DNA of 64,000 bases, from positions 1,994,936-2,058,935 of the forward strand of contig JABAKD010000020.1 of NCBI GenBank assembly GCA_012845835.1. The letters are read 5' to 3'. Below the pieces are notes generated by a model. It saw only the letters and a program-made list of their open reading frames with translations. It ran no database searches and was not told where the DNA came from. The DNA comes from Undaria pinnatifida (taxonomy: Eukaryota > Sar > Phaeophyceae > Laminariales > Alariaceae). The translations under genes and the position numbers were made by a program. Shown piece after piece: positions 27,201-38,300 of the stretch (the stretch's first letter is position 1; the number at the start of each line of letters is the position of its first letter).

Positions 27201-30200
27201 TCACCGACCAGGCAGACATGGCGTGCACCAAGCGCAACGCGCTGTCAAGGAGGGGGGGGGGTTATTGCTAAACAAGGGTCCCAGAAGAGTTTCGTTGGAT
27301 TACCCCGAACCAACCCCGTTTTTCGTCGCCTGTGTATTTACGAGTAAATATACGAGGCGAGAGTCTGCACAAGTAGAACAGGGCCATACTTTTTTACCAT
27401 TGCATCCGTAAAAGGAGGCTTGTTGTTGGTTCCCTATAATTTGCCATGAAACCGCAATCATGATTACGTTATTATTATTATTTCATTTCTCTTGTCCCTA
27501 GGTCGCCGGTGGTCGCGCTGCCCCGATCTCTAGATGTCGTCCAGCAGTGCCACGACCTCCCGCACTCTGTATCATGGTGCATGTGAACATGGAATAGTGT
27601 GTAAACGTGTAAAGAAAATGTAGCCTTTCAAGCTTGAGTTTCGGCGAAATTGTCGACCTTCCTAGCTGAGGTGTCTTTTAACCTTTGTTGCGGTGATAAA
27701 AGTGTCCGTTTTCTCCTTGCGGGACCACGCTCAACCGAAGATATCAAATATTTCACTCCTCGGACATATCATATAGATCATATAGATCATATAGATCTTT
27801 TAGATCATCTACAGTAGATCCTGTATCTGCCGTTATGAGATGTTCTGCAGGATATGTATATATGGAATACAGATCCAACGCTGAAAACATTTGCTAAATC
27901 ATGCAGATCGTACGGCTCTCACCCGGTAATATGCGCTAGACCATACAGATCTTTCTTGAATATCTAGATCATGACGAGGGGATAGATGATCTGTCGGACG
28001 TGTGAACGTTTTAAACTCCTTTAGAATTGCACCCACGTGTTCGGGCATAAACCAGTTGGAACAAGTGAGGGAACATTTTTTGCCGTCGTACAAAGGTTAA
28101 CCGCCATGCGAGTATTGTCTATATGTGGACGCGTGTTCCTTGGCGGATTACGCTTAACCGGAAGTTTTTGTTTCGTGCGCTTGTTGTTCGGTTCCGTTTT
28201 GATCATTCGGCCGTTTCCAGGGCGACAATGGAGTTGCAGATCAAGACGGCGATGCAAATGCGGGATCAGGGCCACGCTTTGAAGCAGAAGGCGCTCGACC
28301 TGGTAGCTGAGGCAGAGCTAAAGGTAGGCATGCGGGCTTTGGCGCTGGAACGAACAGCATTGGGTGGTGCAAGCATTACGTGTCGAACAAAATTGTCGCA
28401 GCACATTTTTTGCCAGACGAACTCTACCATGTGGATAGCGGGGTAACGCAACGTGTTTTTTTGCCAGACGAGCTCTAATGATGCAGCAGGAAAGCTTGCT
28501 CGTGCGTTGTGGCTACCCATTCAACTTTGTCGTACTGTAGCCAGATCAAATCAGCTTCGGGATACCCAGCAGCAACGTGACAGAAACGCCACAGCAGCTG
28601 CAGTAAAAATATAACCGAAAGCAGCACTTAACTATTTGTTGTGACGATAGCGATGAAATAGCTGATACTACTAACTGTTGTGCATGTTGGGCGTCAGAAG
28701 GCCGCTTACTCGAAGTCCTCTATTTCCCCCCGCGTCGTTCGTTCACGCACGTCGTTTTGTCCTAGTAATAACTATCTCATACCACACAGCTTATCGGTAC
28801 CGCAGTGTGTGCATCATGTCATACGGGTGCACCCGTATATAAAGTGTGTCATTAATAATTAATACGTTGATTGTTGTGCACGGGATTAAATATCACACCC
28901 GTTGGCTTTTGTCCCGTGTCACTTGGTGGGTGTTGCTATCTTGGCAGCTGCGGCAGGAGCGCTCGCAAAACCTGGAGCTAGCCCGCGAAGTGCACACGGA
29001 GAAGGCGCACGCTGACAGGGCGAGGCAGGAGGTCGACGCCCTCACGCAGACCAAGCAGGCCGTCGAGTCGTCGCACTGGTGGGTCCCCAGTTGGTTTACT
29101 CTCAATAATAACATGTTTTGTGCTGTAGAGATCGCAAGCAATACACCGAATAGTGCACCTTCATGGAGCGTTTTGGAGAGATGGCGATCAAACTATCATG
29201 AGTGCGATATTGCCAGGCGATTAGGCGGTTAGGAAGAGAGTGCATCGTAGTGCCAACCTGAGTAGTGCGGGGACCGCACAAACGCGGTACATCCCACTAT
29301 AGTGCGGTACCACACTGTTTGAGAACCCATTTCAGTGCGGTGCCGCTCCATACGGGGATAGGTTGGGGTCCCACTTTAATGCGGTCATTTTCGCTTGGAA
29401 TGACACCGCACCAAATTCGGACCACGACTGTACTGTAGCTGGTTTTTACAGCAGTGGTCTACCAGGGTATGCTTTTATTTTTTCGCTCGGTATGTAGAAT
29501 ATTGCCTCTCGGATACGCAGTGCAGGTTATTGTTGCAGCCCGCGTGTGCTTTTGTTCATGGCTTTTTGTTGCTCCGGCGTATCGTACAGTAAGCGCGTGC
29601 AGCGACAATCGGTGAGGGCCATCATTCAGACACCGCTGTTTTAACGGCGGTTATGTATATGCAGTGTGTGTTAGTCTTGCGAGCGTACTGTAGTGTTGCG
29701 TGATGTGGTAAGTAAAATGGAGCGGGGTGGAGTGTATGGTGCTATGGAGTACCTGGTGTAGCTTAGCGTCCGGTATGGTAATGTGTCCTGTATTGTGTAG
29801 TGTAGTACCGTGTCGTGTAGTAGCGTAGAGTAATGCAGTGTAGCATAGCGTAGCGTAGCGTAGCGTAGCGTGGCATGGGTAGCGTGGGGTAGTGTAGAGT
29901 AGTCCATTGCAGTGCAGTGTGGTGTGGTGCAGGTTGCGTGGTTCGAGCGGATTTGGTGGTGCCGATGGACTTCCTGTCGCCAGTGCATCAATGGGGCGGG
30001 ATTGCACTTGCCGGATGTTGTCATACGACAGCGTTCGCCAAACGCTGCACTGTGCGTCCGCTCTACCTCTCCTGCTACCCCCTCGCTGTTGGCTACTGCT
30101 ATGTGGTGCCTTGACTCTGAGCTGTTTCACTTGAGCACCATTTCAGAAGTTTAACCTTTTACTACTGCAAAATATACTCCATTCTAACTACGACTCGTTC

Positions 30201-32778
30201 GCTATACATAAAAAATGGCTGCAGTTCCAAAAAGGTTCAACTCCAAGTTTTGCTCCCCCTTTGTACCGGGTATATATGCATCAAATGAAGAAGTTTTAAC
30301 TGCTGTCCCCACGTTTGGCGGCCGAACAAGGCTTGGAGCTAGAGTAGAGAAGAGTAGAGTAGAGCGGAATCGATCGTTCTGCAGAAGTAGCACAAGGGGT
30401 CAAACCTTGACTTGTTAATTTGTCCTTCTTGTCTCCACTTTGACGCGTTTACTGGTTCGCGTTGTGGTGGGGTCTAATAAACAGGGAGCTTAAGGAGCAC
30501 TGCGGGCGGCTTAACTCGAAGGTGACGAAACTGGAAGAAGATGTAGAACGGGGGAAGGAGCAGGTGGCGACGCTGACGAGGAGGCTTGAAAAATCACGAG
30601 GCCAGAACGCAAAGCTGGTGGAACAATTGAAGGAGAGCGTGAACGCCAACAAGGACGACAAGGCGGAAGACAACGAGATGCGAGATGCGGAGCTTGGCGA
30701 GCTCAGAAAGGTGGAGTGGGCTGAACCGATGCGCTCACGTTGATCTTACCTTGTACAGTAACCCTTTTGGGACTCGAGAGTCGAAAAGAACAAAGAAAAA
30801 ATTGTCGAAAAGGAACAAAAAAATGACGGTTACAATATCGTCCAAGGCTTACCATAGCAATACGGCGCTGCTGGCTTAGGGGTTTGAGAAGTGTTACTCT
30901 AGTAGTGGAAAGCGTGTGACAACGCGTACGGAGCAACCACGTGCCCCCCCCATGCCCACCGGAAAATACCGCCGGGAGACCGGTTGTTGCTCTTGACGCG
31001 CCCAGCTCAGTTCGTAGTGATGTGCTTGTCGCTGTTGTCTACGAGCAACTGGGTGCCAGTATGAGTGGTACATGTATAGTCAAGCAATCGTGACGGGGCA
31101 CATCAGGTGTATGCCTATCCTCTTGGTGACCCCGACTGAACTATCACGGCAGCGATCTGCATGAAGGATAACATTAATAGCCGGCAACCCGTGCTTATAG
31201 CTCACATGACCTGGCTGACTGCCCCAACAGCTCGTGTTGACACCTGGTTGTAATGATGTTGCCCGCGAAGGGTTCAGGCTGAGCCATTTATACGCGCACT
31301 TGAAGACAAAACAAGTGAAGCCCGACTTCAGTAGCCCGAGACAGGAATACCTTGGCCTTTTCAGCCAACATTAGGTACATTAGAGCGTTGGCCAATGAGA
31401 TTGGGGGCTAGGAAGCCTTTTCCTGGGTGCGATGAATGGCTCAAACGGGTTAGGTATATCTATTTTGTATTTCGCCCTGTTTTTATGCTTTCGATCACGT
31501 GCGAAATACTGCTTTGTGTTGACCATGTGCGATTAAGTTTTTTTCAAGGTTTTGTTTGGCGGCGAAGTCCTTGAGCTTTTTTCCCAGCATTTAGAGCCAT
31601 AAAAAAACACTGTCGCTCCATCGTTCTCATCAAGCAATTGTCGTTTTGCTCTCCTGCTGCTGGCTTGGCGCAGATGATCAAGTGCTCGGTGTGCCAGGAC
31701 AAGAAGAAAAACCGAGTCATCACCAAGTGCTTCCACATGTTCTGTGACGGCTGCCTCGAAAAAAGCATCAAGGTGCGTCCGTGCGTGTGTGCGTGCGTTT
31801 GCGCCCTGCATGGGCTCGGGACGGGAGCTCCAATTGGAGAGCTCGGCCCGCGGTGGTTGATTTCTATAACGCGAGGGCTCCCGATATTTTGAAGCGATTG
31901 GCGGTTGTCAGCGACTCTATACTTCACAACTTATCCTGAAACCCCACAGCCCATGGCAGACCCACTGCACCCGTATTGAACACCAGGTATTGTACTTTGT
32001 TTGTACTTTACAGCTATGTTCGGTGAGCATTTTTTGTGGTTTGGCGCACTTCAACCCTTGTGTTCAAGCAGTTGCCGCTCCCGATACTCATGTACATACC
32101 TTGTCAGAGAGTAACTTTGTTTTATCTATGCAGCCTACGTAGGTGGCGGTTGGAATTGTTGCAGTTTGTCTTTTCCCAGTTTGATGAAGTCATGTCGATG
32201 GCCAAGCTCCGCGTTGTTCTTGTCATCGTCATCGTCATCATCGCCATCTATGTGGCATGCAGGTCTGGTACGACGGCCATAGCTCCACAGCATATCATGA
32301 ACCGCGTGACACGTTGTGTTCTATGTTACATTACATGCACGGCAGCCATACACCCACTATCCCTGCAGGAAGCTGCGCAGCCGCGTAGTGCCTACTGCAA
32401 AAGCCGACTCGCTTCCTGCCTGTCATGACTATCCCGGTCAACAGCGTGCTCGAATATTGCTTAGCTACGACACTACCAAAGTACGGCCGCCATGAATACT
32501 CTTATAATGGCCCTATTCTGTTTCTTCGCCTGTTTTCCATCAATGCTGAGATGCACAATGCACAGTTCGTTCAAAGATAAAGCCTTGAACTCATGCTGTA
32601 TTGTTTATTTTCATTTCGCCCTGTACACCACTGCTCATTGTGTTTATTTTTGTTCGTTTTGTCTCTTTTGTTGTTTTGCTTGCTTCTTGGACGAATTGGA
32701 CAGAGTCGAAACCGCAAGTGTCCGGCGTGCACCAAGGCCTACGGCTCCGACGACGTGCACGAGCTCTGGCTCACCTAA
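10073..32778 (+). CDS. BRE1: Bre1/RNF20-type E3 ubiquitin ligase for histone H2B (20 exons)
   Basis: Exons: 10073-10168, 10948-11127, 11671-11788, 12708-12844, 13278-13628, 14703-14829, 16485-16569, 17639-17765, 18917-19012, 19633-19728, 21827-21913, 23115-23219, 24043-24120, 25028-25156, 26446-26534, 28221-28323, 28948-29078, 30485-30710, 31674-31772, 32704-32778. Phases match throughout and total 2535 nt, 844 aa, within the family range (yeast about 700, human about 975). The basic N-terminus MKRGSSDTG is followed by the Bre1 signature LQQQNHELAVDMRRRR...DATLSAVNRAW, then long coiled coils, then a C-terminal C3HC4 RING from about residue 788 (CSVCQDKK, TKCFHMFCDGC, KCPACTKAYG), ending at HELWLT. 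In the family, the RING binds the Rad6-type E2 to monoubiquitinate H2B in the nucleus. Weakest calls: the exon 4 acceptor (12708 or 12720, same phase) and the exon 6 donor. The 5' UTR was not identified. Confidence 0.92.
15485..15720. repeat. C-rich and CCCT-rich pyrimidine tracts
   Basis: A long C run at 15492-15508 is followed by CCCACCC and CCTCCCTCC units up to about 15720, in Bre1 intron 6. A similar CCCTCC tract lies at 17400-17460 in intron 7. Confidence 0.85.
15910..16155. repeat. GTT/GGT-rich low-complexity tract in Bre1 intron 6
   Basis: Irregular GTTGTT and GGTGTTGG units over about 245 bp. It generates valine-rich and asparagine-rich frames on opposite strands that have no other coding signal. 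Confidence 0.85.
17039..17115 (-). repeat. tRNA-like fragment in Bre1 intron 7
   Basis: On the minus strand TGGCCTAGTGG matches the Pol III A-box and GGGTTCGAATTCC resembles the B-box at tRNA-like spacing. The T-arm is out of register by one base, so it is probably a tRNA-derived relic. Confidence 0.45.
18354..18610 (+). repeat. MITE-like element, copy 1 (16-bp TIRs, GATC-rich internal array)
   Basis: Terminal inverted repeats at 18354-18369 (CACACGTCGGACAGAT) and 18595-18610 agree at 14 of 16 positions. The inside includes GTACGATCTGC-type sequence shared with the other copies, then a run of GATCTAGAT-like units. It lies in Bre1 intron 8. No target-site duplication is clear and no coding capacity is seen, so it would be non-autonomous. 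Confidence 0.7.
18655..18905. repeat. Tandem array of about 48-bp units before Bre1 exon 9
   Basis: Five units sharing the pattern GCTGAATGCGAAACGACGC, then GTTGAGCCACTCC and CCCATCC. The array ends about 12 bp before the exon 9 acceptor at 18916, so it supplies much of the 3' splice-site environment of intron 8. Confidence 0.85.
21115..21267. repeat. Inverted repeat, possible hairpin element
   Basis: Perfect 12-bp arms GTCAGGAGACGG (21115-21126) and CCGTCTCCTGAC (21256-21267), with weaker outward extension of the arms (GCAGAAC / GTTCAGAAC). Located in Bre1 intron 10. Confidence 0.6.
21660..21716. repeat. Dispersed repeat C, copy 1
   Basis: TTTTACCCTCCGGCGG followed by GCAAAAATAAAGCTTGAGCT; matches 42331-42390. 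Located in Bre1 intron 10. Confidence 0.6.
21951..22400 (-). repeat. MITE-like element, copy 2, expanded array and decayed end
   Basis: Starts with CATTCATCGGACATAT, a variant of the family terminus, 38 bp after Bre1 exon 11. An expanded, irregular array follows, built from GATCATACAGATCATCTAGA-like units of roughly 45-60 bp, with the family-specific GCTCACCCGG segment near 22340. The far terminus is not recognisable, so the right border is approximate. Confidence 0.6.
26535..26632. repeat. 13-bp tandem repeat starting at the Bre1 intron 15 donor
   Basis: The unit GTACAGTAGTATG is repeated about six times, later copies reading GTACTGTAGTATG. The first unit supplies the GT of the intron 15 donor. 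Confidence 0.9.
27754..28004 (-). repeat. MITE-like element, copy 3
   Basis: Termini at 27754-27769 (CACTCCTCGGACATAT) and 27989-28004 (ATCTGTCGGACGTGTG) are inverted repeats of each other and match copy 1. Length 251 bp against 257 bp for copy 1. The ATATAGATC array is at the left and the GTACGGCTCTCACCCGG segment in the middle. Located in Bre1 intron 15. Confidence 0.7.
29750..29940. repeat. TAGCG / GTGTAG short tandem tract in Bre1 intron 17
   Basis: An irregular GTAGTGTAG-like stretch contains an uninterrupted run of TAGCG units at about 29845-29871. Confidence 0.8.
30761..30843. repeat. Dispersed repeat B, copy 2
   Basis: Matches 2225-2300 through CCCTTTTGGGACTCGAGAG and ATGACGGTTACAATATCG. 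It is in Bre1 intron 18, directly after exon 18. Confidence 0.65.
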
Positions 32779-35320
32779 CATGGCTCACCTAACGGGCCGA
32801 GCCAGAACGTCTCTACTCGTACTACGAGACAATGAGGATGTCTTCTGCCCTCACCCGTTTCAGGCTGAGGCATGGACTAGATGGCGTTAGATATTATTGT
32901 TACGTTAATGTCGACGACTTGGGTCGGGCTTTGCGCGAGGCCTCTTTTTTGGCGTTTTTGCGGACGAGCATGGTTGGCCGCGAGGTCGGCGTTCAAATGA
33001 GACTGGACTGCTCTGCTTCGTGGCGTGTTGCTGGTGGATGGATCTGTCTCTAACGCCTTCGAACGACGCTTACATACGTGATGTCGGTAGTTGATATGGC
33101 TGTGTGTAGATACCTAGCGACATGATGCAAGAACCAATCTTTGGTGGTTAGTGCCGGTTCGTTTATTCCTTCTTCGTGTTCTTGTTTGTTAGCCTTGTCA
33201 GCCAAATCAATCAATCAATCAACCAGTCAATCAATCGCCCCAACAACTATACTGTGGGGAATGCTGGAGTGTGGTACCCGGTAATATTTTGTTTTTCCGC
33301 GTGCACTATTATTAGTACACCTGTAAATGTTATTCGACGTATTCACCAGGTACGTAGTTAGCGAATTCCGCCTGGCTCGAGCATAATAATCGAACACCAA
33401 AAGTTGGGGGGTCGGCAGCTGAAGGTTGCCTGTAACATGTTGTACGGCTGTATACGGATGCAGGACCTTAGGTGTTGATTGACACATTGATTGACACCAC
33501 GATGATGACGTCCTTTAGCTTTTTATGGATCGACGAATGAATGTAATAAGCAGTGCGATCTGCATTTTTGTTGTAGTTGTTGCTCGTGTTGCTCCTTCGG
33601 GTTACACCTACACGCTCACTCGGCATGGATAGCAAGGAACTCGGCGACTTGCTCGCCTTCCTAAATTACAAATAGCGTTTGTTGCCAGGCCAAAGACGGA
33701 AACCAACAGAGAGTTGTCTAGATAAATTTGAGAGCAGCGCGACAGCACGACGACGGTGGAGCAGATTGGAGCTGTAAGTAGCTGCGTCAGGAACAAGAGA
33801 TAATAAAAGTATAAATACCAATACTAACCATTATATATAGTGGACCAAAAATAAGACACCTCCCAATAAAAACTCACTCATATAGTATATTACGAGTACC
33901 AACAACGCAACTTGCAAAGATGAGTATTGACCTGAAATTCGTCAAACTCACGGCTGACGTCCTTGAAAATTAGTTATTAAAAAAAAAAAAGGGGGGACGC
34001 GTTTCACATGAAGTTCACCTTTAACTCCAAACAGACCCGGATATCCCGATGTTGCATACTTCCCGATCACAACACGTAGACTAATGATACCTACATAGTA
34101 GACTATATTATCCTTATTATTATCCTTATTTAGTTAGTTGGTTGTCACCCCGCTCGCGCTTGCGTTATTTTTAGAGTTCGATTCTCGGCTGTGGCGTATT
34201 TTTGCCATGGGTTTACTGTTTAGTTCTGCGCCTGTTATACAATCAACATAAATACGTAATCTGTGACTTCGATACATTTAGGGTCGATGATCACCTCTGC
34301 AACCTGCGTGATACAATACACCATAGACCGGCCTCTCGCCGCCGAAAGTGCGCGGGCGCGAGTGCGCAAAATTCGATGAAAATCGAACAGCAGTGGGAAT
34401 GAACCTTACGTTGAAACCTATGCGCGATACCAATGAAGGCCAGCTGTATACTCACTCTGTGTCGTACAAGGTGCTGGTAGTAAATACATGTATGTACTTT
34501 TAAATGCAGCGCCAATTATGGACGCTGCCGATGTGTTCCTAAATCGTACTTGTGGTAGTAAGCAGCAGCGCACAGCAGCAGGAGGAGGAGCAGCAGCAGC
34601 AGCAGCAGCGCAGTAGCAGCACCGCAGCCGCAGCCGCAGCAGCAGCAGCAGCGGCGGGGGCGGGGGCGGGGGCGGAGGTGGCAGTGGCGATGGCCCCGCC
34701 AGATGAGTTGCGGCACAGCAGCTCGGCCTGGCTCGATCACCACGATCATCACCACAACAACAACAACAACAACAAACAGCACAGCCACGTTGTGGTTGCC
34801 AAAATTCAAAATTCCTTCCATGGGGTTACCACGGGCTACAACCACAATAATAACAGACCATACGTTGCTGAAGCGTGGCAGCGACACCACAGCAGCGTGT
34901 GTACGATACCTGGCACGTATTATGATGGTGTTCGCCAAGCGCGAATACAACAATACACAACATGTACCCTGGTATTTAGTATCTAGACAAATAATATATG
35001 GCACGAAAGATGAGTCTTTAGTACCAGGTATGCATTGCATGCGCATGGTTTTCAAAGATCAAAGAACAAAACCGCAGGGGGGGTGATTTAGTAGCCTCCC
35101 CGGTAGAAGAACGTACGAAACTTTTTATCGAACCACCTCAAGCAGGACTGTCGTTGTGTCTGACGTGTCCTCGACCTGATGTGTTGTACTCACCCTGGTC
35201 GGAACGCATTTTTGGTGCGACATCTGGCCTCTCTTGTTCTCAGCGAGGCTGCAATCATCACCACCATTCCAACAACAAGAGGCGTGCGTGACCCTGGCAA
35301 GTAGGCGTGCTTGACGAACG
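32779..35320. other. Intergenic region between the Bre1 and Mpv17 genes
   Basis: Holds no recognisable exon. Contents: a partial copy of the dispersed repeat family at about 34375-34445, a tRNA-like B-box (GTTCGATTC) near 34175, and a CAG-rich low-complexity tract at 34556-34700. The promoter and 5' UTR of the Mpv17 gene should be in the right part. Confidence 0.5.
34556..34780. repeat. CAG-rich and GGGGCG-rich low-complexity tract
   Basis: CAG runs, then a GGGGGC-rich part, then AAC repeats near 34755-34775. The 144-codon plus-strand frame here is only poly-Gln, poly-Ala and poly-Asn and is not called a gene. Confidence 0.85.
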
Positions 35321-38300
35321 ATGGTTTCTGCGCGACAGCGAGCATCGAAGGCTGCAGCAGCTGCGCTGGGCCTCGCAGCAGGAGCGAGCCTATGCAGCAA
35401 CCATGGCGTGGGTGCCTTCTACAGCCCTCTAACATTTGCCCCAAGGCCAATCCCGGGAGCTGCCCGGCCAGCGGAAGGTGCACATGCGACACCTTCCTTC
35501 AGCGCAGCAGGGAGGGGGCACAGGTTCTACGTACGAGAGCGTGCGGGTAGCGAGGTTCTACGTGGCATGGGGTCTCGCCAGGGTGGGAAGGTTGCCGTAA
35601 TGGGACGAGCGCGTGGGCTTGGCGAGGGGAGCCGACAGAGCAGCAGGCTTGGGATGCTTGCCGAGGAAGAGGCAACTACGGTGAGTGTCGGGGCAGGGCA
35701 CGGCTTGTGCGATATTCCATATAGCTACACATGGGGCAGGCTGGTGGTGCGCGGTTCTGCGGCCGTGGGTCCAGGTCCTCTAGCCCAGGATTTGGTCGTG
35801 AGTTCCTGTACGAGTGTACCAGGTGCCAGGTGCCGCAAGCAGTACGAGTCGGATCGTACTCTTGCACCTGGTTGTAGTATAGTCGGAATGCATGCTGCTC
35901 TCACGGAATGCTTCGTTCATGGTGGGTGCTGGTGATGATGATGGAACACCCATCGACAACGGTGGTGCAGACTGCTACTGTACCTGCAGTAAGTTGCAGC
36001 TTTTGCTCCATGCGCTCTCTGGTCTGTCTGACCAAGTTGTGTTGTGTCTTGGCTGATCCACAGGCTCGTCACTGACGAATCTCCCCTAGCGCATCATGAC
36101 ATCATGCCACAACGGCGAATGGCAGCATCGCCATGCCACGTTCGTACCCTGGTGCTACGTACGTACTCGTGGTTCAAACTTGAAAAATCGAGGTGGAAAA
36201 ACCGAAAAGTCAAACTCAAACATCGCCGACCGGGATTGATGAGAGATGGTATTATACCGGAATGCCAGGTACCGGCACGACGTACCTGGTACACTCGTAC
36301 CGGTACTATCACGCTGAATGAGCAAGATAGGGATGCAAGCATAGTAATCATACTCTCGCCGGTTTCGTATCAAGTCGTGAAGTCAATGGGGAGCTATTCT
36401 ATTTATAGCGGGTCTAGCGTGGGGTCGGCTTTGCCTATGTAATGCAGTATGGGGAGGCTTGGGCTTTCACAATACGCATGGACTGAAATATGCTCATAAC
36501 TTGCACTTCATTCTTCTAGAATGGTGAGCGAGTTGCCAAGGTTGAAAGTTGTACGAAACAGATAGCCTAAAATAAGAACGAGGCTGCTATTTCATTTACC
36601 TTTTAGAGCAACCTGATTCCAGGAAAAATGCTCAAAACATGCGATTGATACTGAACGCACGTATTTGACCTGGTAACTGGAACCTGGTGAGCTATTGATA
36701 GAGGTGTTGCCCTTTTGCCGTTTACTCAGTTACCCGCGAGTATTACCCGGCTTGCTGCTACCCGTTACAGGTACGAGTAACACTTCGTACTCGCCGAGAG
36801 TTTGTGCCTCGGGTCTTCTGTTCAAACGAGTACCCGGGTACCGTTGGTTCAACTTTGAAACTCCGGGGATGGCAACCTATCATCCCCTCAATCACGTCCC
36901 CTGGGCCGTCTTTTCCTGTGTATCCTCCAGGATGCCCTTCTCAAATTTCGAACGCTTTCTCAATTACCCCGGGTACCCCTTGGCTTACCTGGAACAATCC
37001 GGGGATAACAACTTAGTATCCCCAAGATCACGCACGCCAGGCCGTATCTCGTGCCCATTGCGTTATCAACTCTTCATGTGGTCCAAACACGACAGATTAT
37101 GATGCCCCGGGTACCCGTTTGGTAGACAGGTGCCCGGATGTTAGACAGGTACCCGGTGGGCAACCGACTGTTGAAGGGGTACCCGGATACCCGCCCCAAC
37201 TAGCCGTAAATACTCGCGAGTATATATTTTCCAAAGTTGGCGGGTACTCATTTAGCACGGGCACTCGGCGGGTAAGACTCCACCTTTCTGGGCCCATGTT
37301 TAGCGGGCCAGTCAAGTGCAGGGTGAGCGTGTAGCAGCACGAGTACCACCCTGCTGCACGGGTGTCGCACAGCTTCGCACGTTGCAGTTCGGACATATTC
37401 CCTGCCCTAGCGACCCCAGCTGCTTTGTGTAGTCGATGCTGTAATAAAGCAGTCAGTTTTTCCGATGCTTCTTCAATCTGATGTCCGAAAGGGTTTAGTG
37501 GTTACTACCAGGTAGACTCATCATCTATGTATGCTGCAAGGTGCGAACGACCATCAGGAAGTCTCAGCTGTCATACCTGCTATAGTACTGGTAGCTCGAC
37601 TTGACGCCGGCGGCGGACTTCATGCCCTGTTAGCAATCATGCCACTCCCGGCCGCATTCCACACGTACACCTGGTATAGAGCATCCCGACGCTGCTAGGT
37701 TAGGGGATGATATCATGAATACCATACTTCAGAGTAAGTACATACCGTAGTGGTTACCCCGATTGAACAACACCCCGTGACAAGCCGAAACAAGCGCTCT
37801 TGACTACAGACAGGTACACATTGCACTTGTCTGTAGTGGACAACATACAGCTTTTTATATGGTCGGGACATACCGATCTTACCGCTCTCAAGTCCCGAAT
37901 GCTCTTTTCTTGCGCACTCTGGAACTGCTCCCACGTTTTTGGGGGCGAAAGGATGTGGTTTTTCGTGCATAGGGTGTTTTTTGCTGCTCTAAAAGGTTTA
38001 GGAAGGTTATCCTCAACTCATACCAACAACTCCACCGTCAACAGCAGTACGGGAGTAACAGACACAAGACTAGCGGGTGCTCTACTCTGCAGCCCAGACA
38101 GTATCGTCCAGAACTATGATGTCCATTTCCTACTCTGGCGTACTTGGACTATAGAGGGACCACTGCTCTGTACACAGCGTTCCTGATGTATTGGGTAACT
38201 TTAAACCGGGGTATCCACTGCTGCTGTACGATGATATCGGTACCAAAGCATCAGAGCTACACTGGAGAAGTGTTGACACGCTCGCAGCATGATGCTCGTC

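Noticed and set aside
34552-34986. 144-codon plus-strand open frame rich in Gln and Ala
   Set aside because: It is a product of CAG and GGGGCG repeats; outside them there is no conserved segment and no splice context.
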